The notes under the pieces: generated by a model
What the model saw: the letters and a program-made list of their open reading frames with translations, nothing else
Databases searched by the model: none
What the model was told of the DNA's origin: nothing
Translations under genes and position numbers: made by a program
Source of the DNA: Serratia sp. FDAARGOS_506
GTDB taxonomy: Bacteria > Pseudomonadota > Gammaproteobacteria > Enterobacterales > Enterobacteriaceae
Length of the DNA stretch: 64,000 nt
Direction: 5' to 3'
NCBI RefSeq assembly: GCF_003812745.1
Contig: NZ_CP033831.1
Coordinates: forward strand, 1,488,001-1,552,000
Shown here: one piece after another, positions 23,825 through 33,382 of the stretch
Layout of the letters: every line of letters starts with the position of its first letter
How positions within the stretch are numbered: the first letter of the stretch is position 1

Positions 23825-25162
23825 ATGACCAAACCAGTATCTGGCCTTGACGCTGAGCAAGGCTTGCTTGGGCGCGTGTTTAAACTCAAGCAACATGGCA
23901 CGACGGCGCGTACGGAAACGATTGCCGGTATCACCACTTTCCTCACCATGGTGTATATCGTGTTCGTTAACCCCCAAATTTTGGGCGCGGCGGGCATGGA
24001 TACCCAGGCGGTATTTGTCACTACCTGTTTGATCGCCGCCTTCGGCAGCATCTTTATGGGCCTGCTGGCGAACCTGCCGGTGGCGCTGGCGCCGGCGATG
24101 GGCCTGAACGCCTTCTTCGCCTTCGTGGTAGTCGGGGCGATGGGCATTTCCTGGCAGGTGGGCATGGGTGCCATCTTCTGGGGGGCGGTCGGCCTGCTGC
24201 TGCTGACCATTTTCCGCATCCGTTACTGGATGATCGCCAACATTCCTGTCAGCCTGCGGGTTGGCATCACCAGCGGCATCGGTCTGTTCATCGGCATGAT
24301 GGGGCTGAAAAACGCCGGCATCGTGGTGGCCAACCCAGACACGCTGGTGACCATCGGCAGTCTGACCTCGCATAACGTGCTGCTGGGCGCGCTCGGCTTC
24401 TTCATCATCGCCGTGCTCTCTTCGCGTAACTTCCATGCGGCGGTGCTGGTATCGATCGTGGTCACCACCCTGATCGGCTGGATGCTGGGCGACGTGAAAT
24501 ACGGTGGTCTGTTCTCCCTGCCGCCGAGCATCACCTCGGTGGTGGGCCAGGTCGACGTGGCCGGCGCGCTGAACATCGGGCTGGCCGGGGTGATCTTCTC
24601 GTTTATGCTGGTGAATCTGTTCGACTCCTCCGGCACGCTGATCGGCGTCACCGATAAAGCCGGCTTGACCGACAACCAGGGCAAGTTCCCGCGCATGAAG
24701 CAGGCGCTGTACGTCGACAGTATCAGCTCGGTGGCTGGTTCGCTGGCGGGCACCTCTTCCGTGACCGCTTACATCGAAAGCTCGTCCGGCGTCGCCGTCG
24801 GCGGCCGCACCGGCTTGACGGCGGTGGTTACCGGCCTGCTGTTCCTGCTGGTGATCTTCCTGTCGCCGCTGGCGGGCATGGTGCCGGCTTACGCCGCCGC
24901 CGGCGCGCTGATCTACGTCGGCGTGCTGATGACCTCCAGCCTGGCGCGGGTGAAGTGGGACGATCTGACCGAAGCGGTGCCGGCGTTTGTCACCGCGGTG
25001 ATGATGCCGTTCAGCTTCTCGATCACCGAAGGCATTGCGCTCGGCTTTATCTCCTACTGCGTGATGAAGCTCGGCACCGGCCGCTGGCGTGAAATCAGCC
25101 CGTGCGTGGTGGTGGTGGCGCTGCTGTTCGTGCTGAAGATCGTTTTCGTCGACGGCCATTGA
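23825..25162 (+). CDS. adeP: AdeP-type adenine/purine permease (NCS2 family)
   Basis: A 445-residue membrane permease of the NCS2/AzgA-like group, close to E. coli YieG (AdeP), a high-affinity adenine:proton symporter. The diagnostic N-terminal block ETIAGITTFLTMVYIVFVNP and ALAPAMGLNAFFAF are present, as are the NLFDSSGTLIGVTDKAGL and SSVTAYIESSSGVAVGGRTGLTAVVTG blocks of the core domain. In E. coli yieG also adjoins yieH and chrR. The 234-bp upstream gap has no clear PurR operator or promoter that I can defend. Confidence 0.93.
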   Translation: MTKPVSGLDAEQGLLGRVFKLKQHGTTARTETIAGITTFLTMVYIVFVNPQILGAAGMDTQAVFVTTCLIAAFGSIFMGLLANLPVALAPAMGLNAFFAFVVVGAMGISWQVGMGAIFWGAVGLLLLTIFRIRYWMIANIPVSLRVGITSGIGLFIGMMGLKNAGIVVANPDTLVTIGSLTSHNVLLGALGFFIIAVLSSRNFHAAVLVSIVVTTLIGWMLGDVKYGGLFSLPPSITSVVGQVDVAGALNIGLAGVIFSFMLVNLFDSSGTLIGVTDKAGLTDNQGKFPRMKQALYVDSISSVAGSLAGTSSVTAYIESSSGVAVGGRTGLTAVVTGLLFLLVIFLSPLAGMVPAYAAAGALIYVGVLMTSSLARVKWDDLTEAVPAFVTAVMMPFSFSITEGIALGFISYCVMKLGTGRWREISPCVVVVALLFVLKIVFVDGH

Positions 25163-25169
25163 CAGCTAA

Positions 25170-25191
25170 AGGGCCGACGTCTGTCGGCCCT
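25170..25191 (+). terminator. hairpin after adeP
   Basis: A perfect 9-bp stem AGGGCCGAC-GTCT-GTCGGCCCT separates the convergent adeP and the downstream minus-strand gene. There is no clear T-tract on either strand, so it may act as a bidirectional barrier or mRNA end rather than a full intrinsic terminator. Confidence 0.55.
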
Positions 25192-25197
25192 GAAAAC

Positions 25198-26250
25198 CTA
25201 GGCTCCCGGCGTCGCATCCGGCGCCCGATCCAACACCCACTGCAACGGCCGCCTGAAGCGCGCCTGCCAACTGCCGGCGGCATCCTCGCCCTGGGCGAAA
25301 TGCAGCGTCTGCACCTGATTATCCTCTCCAAACAGATTGGCGAAGTGTAACGCCAGCGCCTGCTCGCTGAAGTTCTGCCGGTCGTAATACGCCATCACGA
25401 TTTTCTTTTGCGCCGCCAGCGACTGCTGGGCCGGTTTTATCTCGCCGCTGGGGGCGATCAGGAGCGCACCGGCATAAAACTGCGGGTATTTCGCGATCAG
25501 GTTGGCGGCGTGCAGTGCGCCCTGGCCGCGGGCGCTGAGGTAAATCCGCCGGGTATTCAGCTTTAGCTGCGGAGCCAACTGTTGCACCGTACGCTGAATG
25601 GCGGTTTGGGTGCTCTCGTCGCTGTAATTCGACCAGCGGAAGCTGTTTTCCGACAGCATCTGAGTGCCGTTGATCTCGATGTAGGCCACGCCCATTTCGC
25701 CGAACAACAGTCGTTCTTCGGGGCTGATGGCGGCGGCTTTACCGTAGGTATGCAGGAAGATCACCGTTGGCCAGCCTTCGGGCGGTGCTTCGCCGTCCGG
25801 CATCGCGTAGCTGGCTTTGCCTTCATAGTGGCGTGCATGCTGCAGATAGCGCGCTTTAGTGGCGGCCAGGATCGATTGGTAGGTGGCGGAGTGCTGGATG
25901 CTGTTGAAGGCGTCGTCCTCCAGCAGGTTATAGTAATACCACAGGCCGCGGTCGGCGCTCAGCTGCAGGTAGCGCTCCGCCAGCTCGGTTTGCCCTTTCT
26001 CTGCCGACGACACCGCCAGCTGGTAGGGCGCCCAGACGTTGCGGCCATCTTCACGCATCAGCGTCAGGTACAGCGACATGGCACCTAACTTTTTATCTTC
26101 CTGGCTTTGCGCGGATCGCGGCAACTGGGCGTTGAGTGCGCTGTGTGCGGGCAGCTCCAGCGGCTCTTCACCGGCGGGATAACGCAGGTCTGCGGCAAAA
26201 ACGGGACTGGTGATGGAAATAAAAAATAACGCTAAAATGAAAAAATACAT
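25198..26250 (-). CDS. exported alpha/beta-hydrolase-like protein lacking the nucleophile serine
   Basis: A 350-residue exported protein when started at the ATG at 26250, which opens the signal peptide MYFFILALFFISITSPVFAA. After it comes a helical TPR-like stretch (YQLAVSSAEKGQTELAERYLQLSADRG) and then an alpha/beta-hydrolase-like domain (GWPTVIFLHTYGK, LNTRRIYLSARGQGA, YAGALLIAPSG). The nucleophile elbow reads SARGQGA, with Gly242 where GxSxG has Ser, so it is probably not an ordinary esterase. An in-frame start at 26331 overlaps the chrR stop as ATGA, but would put a 27-residue tail and a hairpin before the signal peptide. Function unknown. Confidence 0.75.
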   Translation of the reverse strand: MYFFILALFFISITSPVFAADLRYPAGEEPLELPAHSALNAQLPRSAQSQEDKKLGAMSLYLTLMREDGRNVWAPYQLAVSSAEKGQTELAERYLQLSADRGLWYYYNLLEDDAFNSIQHSATYQSILAATKARYLQHARHYEGKASYAMPDGEAPPEGWPTVIFLHTYGKAAAISPEERLLFGEMGVAYIEINGTQMLSENSFRWSNYSDESTQTAIQRTVQQLAPQLKLNTRRIYLSARGQGALHAANLIAKYPQFYAGALLIAPSGEIKPAQQSLAAQKKIVMAYYDRQNFSEQALALHFANLFGEDNQVQTLHFAQGEDAAGSWQARFRRPLQWVLDRAPDATPGA

Positions 26251-26299
26251 GATGCTATTGCTTTTATTTTCAATAAATTGACGGACTTCATGTCCTGCT

Positions 26300-26320
26300 G
26301 CGGCGCCCGGTGGGCGCCGC
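26300..26320. other. strong hairpin after chrR
   Basis: A perfect 9-bp GC stem GCGGCGCCC-GGT-GGGCGCCGC lies 7 bp past the chrR stop (minus strand), with no T-tract. It sits in the leader of the minus-strand hydrolase-like gene and argues against translation of the 27-codon extension through it. Confidence 0.7.
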
Positions 26321-26327
26321 GAGATCT

Positions 26328-26894
26328 TCATTCCACGCGGCGAATAAAATCGCTGAACGCGGACAGCTGGCCGGTCAGGAAATCCAGCGTTCCCTGATCG
26401 CTCAGTTCACCGGCCTGTTCATCGACCTTGCTCTGGATCACGCCGCCCATAAACTCAGGCTTGTTCATTACCATCGCATCGAGGAACACCAGGATCTGGC
26501 GCAGGTGGTATTGGCAGCGTGCGCCGCCGATCGGCCCCATCGAACTGGTTTGAATGGCGACCGGCTTGCCGGCCAGGGGCTGATTCGGCAAACGCGACAG
26601 CCAGTCGATGGCGTTTTTCAAGCCGCCGGGCACGGAATAGTTATATTCAGGGGTGACGATGATCACGCCGTCGGCCTGGCGGATCTGTTCGGCGATCGCT
26701 TCGACCGCGGCAGGGAAACCTTCACCCTGTTGCATGTCGGCGTCATACAGCGGGATATCGCGGATAGAGGGTAGCGCTTCAATGGTGACGCCCTGTGGAG
26801 CCAGGCCTGGCAGGGCGCGGGCTACCATGGCGTTGTAGGAGCCTTTGCGCAGGCTGCCGAGCAGAGTGACGATTTTTAAGGCTTGGTCTGACAT
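26328..26894 (-). CDS. chrR: ChrR/YieF, NADPH-dependent FMN quinone/chromate reductase
   Basis: A flavodoxin-fold oxidoreductase that uses FMN to reduce quinones and chromate; in E. coli it protects from oxidative stress. It has 188 residues from ATG 26894, equal to E. coli. The phosphate-binding loop is GSLRKGSYN (residues 13-21), and the flavin/quinone block is PEYNYSVPGGLKNAIDWLSR. The frame extends upstream to 26987 but without family similarity. In this genome it reads leftward, opposite to adeP. Confidence 0.95.
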   Translation of the reverse strand: MSDQALKIVTLLGSLRKGSYNAMVARALPGLAPQGVTIEALPSIRDIPLYDADMQQGEGFPAAVEAIAEQIRQADGVIIVTPEYNYSVPGGLKNAIDWLSRLPNQPLAGKPVAIQTSSMGPIGGARCQYHLRQILVFLDAMVMNKPEFMGGVIQSKVDEQAGELSDQGTLDFLTGQLSAFSDFIRRVE

Positions 26895-27055
26895 GGTGAT
26901 TCTCCCTTTCGAATGAGCAGATTCAGCGTACAACATGGGCGAATAGTAGGCTAAAGCGCTGGTCGAGAATAGGCGATTGCTCAACATTTAGCTGTTTTTA
27001 CAATTTAATCCAGCAACTCGTGCGGTAAAGGCCGTTTTATCCGTTTTGCGTCGCG

Positions 27056-27781
27056 TTAACCGGGTGTCGTCAGGCCTGTCAGTTTAACGAAGCGCGAGGA
27101 CGCCGCCGGGCTGCGCGGCGAGATTTCCCCGTCTTTCTGTAGGCCGCGGCGCTCTTCGTAGTGCCAGCACAGCAGGCGATCCAGCCCAGGGCTGCCGGCG
27201 CAGGCCCAGCTCAGGTATTCGTCGGCGTCGCTCATCACCTGAACATCCGGCGTAGCGCTGGAGCGCAGGTGGCCGGAGAAGGGATGCAGACGCAGCGTAG
27301 ATTGGCCGCTGTTGCCGAGGCCGGAAATTTTCAGCACGCTTTGCCGAATGCTCCACAGCTGAGTTTCCGCCTCCAGCCGATCGTCCTGCGCACCGATCCA
27401 GGCACTTTCCGCCGGCGTCTGATGCGCGTGTTGCAGCGCGCTTTGCCGGGTGCCGCGCGCCCGCATCACTTCGATATCCAATCCGACTTTGCCCTCGTCG
27501 CTGAGCAGCACGCCCACGGTGTTGCTGGCGTAAGCGAGGCTGAAATCCGGCAGCTGATGATCGGCGAAACAGGGGCGGCCGGTCGGAGTTGTGGCGATGG
27601 AGGGCAGCGTTGGCAGGCCATACAGGTAGAACATCATTTCGGCGAGCAGAATGCGCCCTTGCAGGAAGCGCGTGCGGCGTTTAACGGAAAAGGTGCGGGT
27701 GGCGGCTATCACTTCGTCGGAGAGTCTCTGGGTATCCAGGACAGCGGAGGCCGGGGTCCATCGGGCAAAATGACACGCCAT
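27056..27781 (-). CDS. yieE: YieE, 4'-phosphopantetheinyl transferase-superfamily protein
   Basis: A 241-residue protein of the Sfp-type phosphopantetheinyl transferase superfamily, which transfers phosphopantetheine from CoA to a carrier protein. The acidic metal motif is GLDIE (residues 100-104). The second motif, normally WxxKEA, reads WSIRQSVLK (W143, Q147), so the third metal ligand glutamate is glutamine. As I recall, E. coli YieE also diverges here (with RR), so this is probably a subfamily trait. The N-terminal half is conserved (RRTRFLQGRILLAEMMFYLYG). The target is unknown. Confidence 0.85.
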   Translation of the reverse strand: MACHFARWTPASAVLDTQRLSDEVIAATRTFSVKRRTRFLQGRILLAEMMFYLYGLPTLPSIATTPTGRPCFADHQLPDFSLAYASNTVGVLLSDEGKVGLDIEVMRARGTRQSALQHAHQTPAESAWIGAQDDRLEAETQLWSIRQSVLKISGLGNSGQSTLRLHPFSGHLRSSATPDVQVMSDADEYLSWACAGSPGLDRLLCWHYEERRGLQKDGEISPRSPAASSRFVKLTGLTTPG

Positions 27782-27914
27782 TGTTCACTCCATTACAGAG
27801 GGTCGCTAAGAACGCAGGGGTGTTAGATTAAGATTAAGTTGAGGATTTATCATCAAAAAACACTATGCGTTTTATCCGATTTGTTGTCGATTTCAATCAT
27901 GAGCGGCGCCGGCG

Positions 27915-28715
27915 TTATTCCAGGATCCAGCTATCGCCGGTGGCCGGCGCGATCCCTGCCGGCAACCAGAATCGGCCCCAGGCGCCGGTACAGTGACAGC
28001 CCATGATTTTTTCCGGCTGATGCTGCCGCAAAAAACGGCGGACGCGCCAGAGCGTGCGCGGGGAAGCGCAGCGCAGGTGAAAACCGCCGATCAAGGCGTG
28101 GATCCGATCGATCCCAGTGATTTTCTGGCAATGGCGCACGATATTGACGATCCCGCGGTGCCCGCAGCCGGTCACGATCACCAGACCGCGATCGGATTTG
28201 TAAATCAGCACTCCTTCGTCGATCACGTAATCCACCGCCGCGTTTTCCCCGGCGATCACCCCGTAGGCGCGCGGGGCGGGCACCGCGATCTCGCCTGACC
28301 ACATAAAGCGATCGCCGATCGCCAGCGGTTCGCGGCTGTAGTGCATGCGGTGGCGCGAGTAGTCGATATCCAAAGAGAGCTTTTTGATTTTCCGGGTGTG
28401 GCCCAGCACCTTCAGCGCCGCATAGCGCTCATCACCGACTTGCGGGTGACAGATGATGCGGCTGTTGTCCGGCAGCCAGGCGACGCCGCCGCAGTGGTCA
28501 TAGTGGCCGTGGGAGAGCAGCGTCGCGGTAATGCGCGAGAGATCGACGCCCATCAGCGCCGCATTGCGCAGAAAGCTGTCGTCGGGGCCGGTATCGAACA
28601 GTATGGACGTCGTCTCATCCTCAATCAGCAGGCTTAGCCCGGCCTTGGCCTGCAATAATGGGTTGGCGCCGGCAGCGCGGCGGTTTTCCAGCAGTACCTT
28701 GAGGGTTAATGCCAT
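27915..28715 (-). CDS. metallo-beta-lactamase-fold hydrolase (COG1237-like)
   Basis: A 266-residue MBL-fold protein. The zinc motif HGHYDH (residues 69-74) is in TLLSHGHYDHCGG, the downstream ligands are in VTGCGHRGIVNIVRH and GGFHL, and a terminal block reads GCHCTGAWG. This set of blocks fits the COG1237 group, some of whose members act in pterin synthesis or on organophosphates. The substrate is not deducible. It reads leftward between yieE and mnmE, with 133-bp and 145-bp gaps. It has no obvious partner. Confidence 0.82.
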   Translation of the reverse strand: MALTLKVLLENRRAAGANPLLQAKAGLSLLIEDETTSILFDTGPDDSFLRNAALMGVDLSRITATLLSHGHYDHCGGVAWLPDNSRIICHPQVGDERYAALKVLGHTRKIKKLSLDIDYSRHRMHYSREPLAIGDRFMWSGEIAVPAPRAYGVIAGENAAVDYVIDEGVLIYKSDRGLVIVTGCGHRGIVNIVRHCQKITGIDRIHALIGGFHLRCASPRTLWRVRRFLRQHQPEKIMGCHCTGAWGRFWLPAGIAPATGDSWILE

Positions 28716-28811
28716 GTTGACTCGTTCCTGAGAAAGATTCCTGACTTTTCAGTATAGCGTGGAGGGCGGTAGCGGCTCTGTGAGCCGGCGCGCAGAGCGA
28801 GCGCGGAAAAG

Positions 28812-28843
28812 AAAAACGGCCGGAACAAGGGGGACCCGGCCGT
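28812..28843 (-). terminator. mnmE terminator (minus strand)
   Basis: The stem ACGGCCGG / CCGGCCGT (28816-28823 and 28836-28843), read on the minus strand, is followed by five T residues (A-run 28812-28816 on the plus strand). It ends the leftward rpmH-rnpA-yidD-yidC-mnmE direction about 18 bp after the mnmE stop. Confidence 0.8.
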
Positions 28844-28860
28844 GAAAACGCCTGGCGGCG

Positions 28861-30225
28861 TTATTTCCCGATACAGAAGCTGGAGAAGATGCGGCCCAGT
28901 AGGTCGTCGGAGGTGAATTCGCCGGTGATTTCGCTCAGGGCCAGCTGCGCCTGGCGCAATTCCTCGGCCAACAGCTCGCCCGCGTAAGCGCTCACTAACT
29001 GTTCTTTGCCCTGCACCAGGTGCTGCGCGGCCAGTTCCAGCGCCTGCAGATGGCGACGACGCGCCAGGAAGCCGCCTTCCATGTTGCTGGTGAAACCCAT
29101 GCTCTGTTTCAGATGATCGCGCAGCACATCGACGCCTTCGCCGGTGCGGGCCGACAGGCGAATAAGTGAGTGGTTGTTCACTTCCGTCAGGCCCAGCGTT
29201 TCACCGGTGATGTCGGCCTTATTGCGTACTACGGTGATCGGCAGCGTGCCCGGCAGGCGCGCCATAAACTCCGGCCAGATCTCCGCCGGCTCGGTGGCGG
29301 CGGTGGTGGTGCCGTCAACCATAAACAGCACCCTATCAGCCTGTTCGATCTCGTTCCATGCACGTTCGATGCCGATACGCTCAACTTCGTCGCTGGCATC
29401 GCGCAGGCCGGCGGTGTCGATGATGTGCAGTGGCATGCCGTCGATATGGATATGTTCGCGCAGGACATCGCGGGTGGTGCCGGCGATATCGGTAACGATC
29501 GCTGCCTCACGCCCGGCCAATGCATTGAGCAGGCTGGATTTACCGGCGTTGGGGCGCCCGGCGATCACCACCTTCATCCCTTCGCGCAGCAGGCTGCCCT
29601 GGCGCGCTTCGCCGCGCACGCTGTCCAGATCCGCCATCACGTCGTTGAGCTGCGCCTCGATTTTACCGTCGGACAGGAAGTCGATTTCCTCGTCGGGGAA
29701 GTCGATCGCCGCTTCCACGTAGATTCGCAGGTGAGTGAGCGCTTCCACGAGCTGGTGGATGCGGGTGGAGAAGGCGCCCTGCAGCGAGTTCATCGCCGAA
29801 CGTGCCGCCTGCTCGGAGCTGGCGTCGATCAGATCGGCAATCGCTTCGGCCTGCGCCAAATCGAGTTTGTCGTTGAGGAAAGCGCGTTCGGAGAACTCGC
29901 CGGGCCGTGCGATGCGCACGTTGGGCAGCGCCAGCACGCGCTTGAGCAACAGATCGAGGATCACCGGCCCGCCGTGGCCCTGCAGCTCCAGCACGTCTTC
30001 GCCGGTAAAGGAATTCGGCCCCGGGAACCACAGCGCGATGCCCTGATCGAGGGTGGCGCCGGTGGCGTCGCGGAACGGCAGATAGTCAGCGTAGCGCGGC
30101 TTCGGCAGCTTGCCGAGCAACGCCTGGGCGACGTCTTTGGCCTGGCTTCCGGAAATGCGCAGAATGCCGACGCCGCCGCGTCCCGGCGGGGTGGCTTGGG
30201 CTACGATGGTATCGGTGGTGCTCAT
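28861..30225 (-). CDS. mnmE: MnmE (TrmE), tRNA-modifying GTPase
   Basis: MnmE forms a complex with MnmG (1226-3115) and uses GTP hydrolysis and tetrahydrofolate chemistry to modify wobble uridine. The 454-residue protein has three parts: the N-terminal folate-binding domain ([21 protein letters not shown]); the central G domain with P-loop [14 protein letters not shown] and [16 protein letters not shown]; and the C-terminal helical domain ending FCIGK, whose terminal Cys is typical. All G motifs are intact, including NKAD. It sits in the leftward yidC cluster, as in E. coli. Confidence 0.99.
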   Translation of the reverse strand: MSTTDTIVAQATPPGRGGVGILRISGSQAKDVAQALLGKLPKPRYADYLPFRDATGATLDQGIALWFPGPNSFTGEDVLELQGHGGPVILDLLLKRVLALPNVRIARPGEFSERAFLNDKLDLAQAEAIADLIDASSEQAARSAMNSLQGAFSTRIHQLVEALTHLRIYVEAAIDFPDEEIDFLSDGKIEAQLNDVMADLDSVRGEARQGSLLREGMKVVIAGRPNAGKSSLLNALAGREAAIVTDIAGTTRDVLREHIHIDGMPLHIIDTAGLRDASDEVERIGIERAWNEIEQADRVLFMVDGTTTAATEPAEIWPEFMARLPGTLPITVVRNKADITGETLGLTEVNNHSLIRLSARTGEGVDVLRDHLKQSMGFTSNMEGGFLARRRHLQALELAAQHLVQGKEQLVSAYAGELLAEELRQAQLALSEITGEFTSDDLLGRIFSSFCIGK

Positions 30226-30252
30226 AACGGTTCTCTCTGACGATTAAGATGC

Positions 30253-30278
30253 AAAAAGGCGGTCTAATGACCGCCTTT
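30253..30278 (-). terminator. yidC-mnmE intergenic terminator
   Basis: A perfect 10-bp stem AAAGGCGGTC-TAAT-GACCGCCTTT, read leftward, ends in five T residues (A-run 30253-30257 on the plus strand). It lies between yidC and mnmE, so mnmE may also have its own promoter. Confidence 0.85.
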
Positions 30279-30321
30279 GGTGTGACTGCAAGGGTCGGCG
30301 CGCCGAACCCCTACAATACGC

Positions 30322-31959
30322 TTAGCTTTTTTTCTTGTCGCGGCTGTGCAGACCGCGTTTTTCCAGACCACGGTAAATCAGCTGCTGCTGCAGGATGGTC
30401 ACCAGGTTACTGACGATGTAGTACAGCACCAGACCGGACGGGAACCACAGGAAGAACACTGTGAAGATCACCGGCATGAAGGTCATGATTTTCTGCTGCA
30501 TCGGGTCAGTCACGGTGGTCGGCGACATCTTCTGAATGAAGAACATCGTCACGCCCATCAGGATTGGCAGGATGTAGTACGGGTCTTGCGCCGACAGGTC
30601 ATGGATCCACAGGGCGAACGGCGCGTGGCGCAGCTCAACCGAACCCATCAGCATGTAGTACAGAGCCAGGAAGATCGGCATCTGAATGATCAGCGGCAGG
30701 CAGCCGCCGAGCGGGTTCACTTTCTCCGCCTTGTACAGCGCCATCATCTCTTGGCTCATGCGCTGTTTGTCATCGCCGATGCGCTCGCGCATCGCCTGCA
30801 GCTTCGGCTGCAGCATGCGCATTTTCGCCATCGAGGTGTACTGCGCCTTGGTCAGCGGGTACATGATGCCGCGCACGATGAAGGTGATGATGATGATGGA
30901 GAAGCCCCAGTTACCGATAAAGCCGTGGATGAACTTCAGCAGTTTGAACAGCGGCTGGGAGATGAACCACAGCCAACCGTAATCCACGGTCAGGTCCAGG
31001 TGCGGCGCCAGCTGGGCCATCTGATCCTGCAGCTCCGGGCCGACCCACAGGGTCGCGTTCAGCTGTTGCTGAGCGCCCGGCTGCACCACGACCGGCGTAG
31101 ATTTGAAGCCGATGGTGGACAGGTTGTCGCCCGGTTTGGCGGTGTAGAAGGTGTTGTCACCCTTGGTCGCCGGTACCCACGCGGTGGCGAAGTACTGTTG
31201 CAGCATGGCAACCCAACCGTCTTTGGTGGTGACGTTCAGGTTTTCGTCTTTATCGAATGCGTATTTCTGGTACTTGTCATCGCTGGACGAATACGCCGCG
31301 CCACGGAAGGTGTGCAGCGCGAAGTTGCTGCTGCCGGTGTCGCGGTGCTTAGGCAACTCGGTGGTCTGCTTCAGCTGACCGAACAGGGTCAGCTCCAGCG
31401 GCGTCGCGCCTTTGTTGTCGATGCTGTAATCCACGCCGACCGCATAGTGATCGCGTTTGAGCACGAAGGTCTTGGTATAGACCGCGCCGTCTTTATCGGT
31501 GTAGGTCAGCGGGATGCGCAGCTCGTCCTGGCCTTCCGGCAGGGTGTAGCTGTCCTGCGCCGCCTGATACAGCGGGCGTTCGCCGTTGGCCGGGTTGTCC
31601 GGGCCGTTTTTACCGGTCAGGCCGCTTTGCGCCTGATAGACGAACGACGGAGTGGTTTCCAGCAGTTGGAACGGAGTCGATGAACCCAGAGTATCCGGGT
31701 AGGCCAACAGTTTAGCCTGCTCGATATCGCCACCACGGGTATTGATGGTCAGTGACAGCACGTCGGTGTTCACGGTAATCAGCTTACCCTGACCACTGGC
31801 TGGCACGGCCTGGCTGGCGGCATCACCGGCTACTGCGTTCGAAGTCTGTTGCGTGGTCTGTGCGGCCGGCTGCGGAGCGTTGTCCGTTTGCCATGCCTGC
31901 CAGATCATGAAAGACACGAACAGCAGAGCGATGAGGAGAAGATTGCGTTGCGAATCCAT
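30322..31959 (-). CDS. yidC: YidC, membrane protein insertase
   Basis: YidC inserts and folds inner-membrane proteins, alone or with SecYEG; subunit c of ATP synthase is a classical client. The 545-residue protein has the N-terminal signal anchor ([16 protein letters not shown]), and a Q/A-rich linker reaching about residue 55 leads to the large periplasmic domain. The five conserved C-terminal helices follow (for example [64 protein letters not shown]). The conserved membrane arginine is in FIVRGIMYP. It starts 2 bp after yidD, indicating coupled expression. Confidence 0.99.
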   Translation of the reverse strand: MDSQRNLLLIALLFVSFMIWQAWQTDNAPQPAAQTTQQTSNAVAGDAASQAVPASGQGKLITVNTDVLSLTINTRGGDIEQAKLLAYPDTLGSSTPFQLLETTPSFVYQAQSGLTGKNGPDNPANGERPLYQAAQDSYTLPEGQDELRIPLTYTDKDGAVYTKTFVLKRDHYAVGVDYSIDNKGATPLELTLFGQLKQTTELPKHRDTGSSNFALHTFRGAAYSSSDDKYQKYAFDKDENLNVTTKDGWVAMLQQYFATAWVPATKGDNTFYTAKPGDNLSTIGFKSTPVVVQPGAQQQLNATLWVGPELQDQMAQLAPHLDLTVDYGWLWFISQPLFKLLKFIHGFIGNWGFSIIIITFIVRGIMYPLTKAQYTSMAKMRMLQPKLQAMRERIGDDKQRMSQEMMALYKAEKVNPLGGCLPLIIQMPIFLALYYMLMGSVELRHAPFALWIHDLSAQDPYYILPILMGVTMFFIQKMSPTTVTDPMQQKIMTFMPVIFTVFFLWFPSGLVLYYIVSNLVTILQQQLIYRGLEKRGLHSRDKKKS

Positions 31960-31961
31960 CG

Positions 31962-32219
31962 TTAGTGTTCTCTGTTATCGTCGGTTTTTGGCGGCACCGG
32001 ATCATCGCCACCTGGGTTCAAAGGGTGGCATTTTAATACGCGTTTCAATGCTAACCAACTGCCTTTTATCATGCCAAACCTGCTTAATGCCTCAATTGCG
32101 TAATGAGAGCATGTCGGCTGGAAGCGACAACGAGGCCCTAGCAGCGGACTGATGACGAGCTGATAGGCCCGTACCAGCCCGATCAGGATGCGGGAGCCTG
32201 GCGACAGTGGCGACGCCAT
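31962..32219 (-). CDS. yidD: YidD, membrane protein insertion efficiency factor
   Basis: A small 85-residue protein thought to assist membrane-protein insertion with YidC. It carries the family blocks [31 protein letters not shown], with the two cysteines in [11 protein letters not shown], then [11 protein letters not shown]. The start lies inside rnpA: the genes overlap by 37 bp in different frames, as in E. coli. Its stop is 2 bp before yidC. Confidence 0.96.
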   Translation of the reverse strand: MASPLSPGSRILIGLVRAYQLVISPLLGPRCRFQPTCSHYAIEALSRFGMIKGSWLALKRVLKCHPLNPGGDDPVPPKTDDNREH

Positions 32220-32542
32220 AATTTATCCAAAGCTTCCGTCAGCGCGCGGTTATCCAAATCCGCTATCCCTTTTTTGGCCACCACGACAAAATCCATCGCC
32301 GGTAATTCGTGCTGGCGCAGGCGGAAGCTTTCGCGGGTTAGGCGTTTGATCCGATTACGCTCGTGCGCGCGTTTGACGTGTTTTTTGGCGACGGTAAGAC
32401 CGATGCGGGGATGCCCCAGCTGGTTCAGGCGGCCGAGGATGGTGATTTGCGGCGTGCCAGCCCGTTGTGGCTGCTGGAAGACGAAAGTGAAATGAGTGGG
32501 AGTTAACAAACGTAACTCCCTGGGAAAAGCGAGCTTAACCAC
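32183..32542 (-). CDS. rnpA: RnpA, RNase P protein component
   Basis: RnpA is the protein cofactor of RNase P, which matures tRNA 5' ends. The 119-residue protein has the conserved RNR motif block [15 protein letters not shown], the N-terminal [21 protein letters not shown], and [10 protein letters not shown]. Its 3' end overlaps yidD by 37 bp, so the two are translated from overlapping frames. It follows rpmH after 17 bp and shares its promoter. Confidence 0.98.
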   Translation of the reverse strand: MVKLAFPRELRLLTPTHFTFVFQQPQRAGTPQITILGRLNQLGHPRIGLTVAKKHVKRAHERNRIKRLTRESFRLRQHELPAMDFVVVAKKGIADLDNRALTEALDKLWRRHCRQAPAS

Positions 32543-32559
32543 TCAGCGGGTTAGCTTTA

Positions 32560-32712
<153 letters not shown>

Positions 32713-32804
32713 CTAAACTTAAAATAATTACTGATCAGTAAACGCGTTTGGCTACTCGGCGTGAAGATGACCGACGCCTCAATCGCAATACATAAAGAAG
32801 CGGG

Positions 32805-32833
32805 ATTGTAATAATTGTACAGTCCTGAGTCAA
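32805..32833 (-). promoter_or_regulatory. rpmH sigma-70 promoter
   Basis: On the minus strand TTGACT (plus 32828-32833) and TACAAT (plus 32805-32810) are separated by exactly 17 bp. This is a strong promoter about 100 bp upstream of rpmH. Confidence 0.88.
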
Positions 32834-33034
32834 TTCGCATCGCGCCAGCCTACCTGGTTGTCTGCCAATAACGGAACAAAATCCGGTCTTGGCCCGTGGT
32901 CACCGCAGAATCCTGTCTGGCTAATGACGCACCATAAGGAACCAGGTATCACACGTAGGGCGAAGATTATACGGACTCGGGGTGAAATCGCAAGGATCCC
33001 GGTGAGATCCTTTGCGCGCCATTCCAGGATCCGG

Positions 33035-33208
33035 CGTGGATAACAGGGTATAACCGGTTGACAATGTAAAAAACGCGGCGCAGTGGCCGGGATCTGCGCG
33101 GTCATTCGGCGCTGGCGGTGAAAAGATCGCCGCCGGCCGCGGCCTGTGGATAAAATGGATCTAATCTGTGAGGAAGGGGAGGATCTCTTGCGCGGATTGC
33201 GCTATGAT
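33035..33208 (+). promoter_or_regulatory. dnaA regulatory region with DnaA boxes
   Basis: The 680-bp gap between rpmH and dnaA (32701-33382) carries a consensus DnaA box (TGTGGATAA, 33145-33153) and a one-mismatch box (CGTGGATAA, 33035-33043). A TTGACA lies at 33058-33063, and a -10-like TATGAT at 33203-33208. GATC sites are frequent. E. coli dnaA is autoregulated through a box in this place. The exact start sites here are not resolvable: no -10 pairs well with TTGACA. The rest holds the rpmH promoter and no ORF I trust. Confidence 0.75.
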
Positions 33209-33382
33209 CCGTCATTCCGATCGCGATCCCTCATGCCGGGATCGTGAGGGACACAAACCGTGAAAGGCGGTTCGCATCCCCCACAGGCAAACAGCCGATG
33301 CCGGGTATGTGTCAAAAATCATGAGTTATAAAAAAGTTGCCCGTTTCTTTTCTTTATTGATCTTGTTCGAGTGGAGTCCGCC

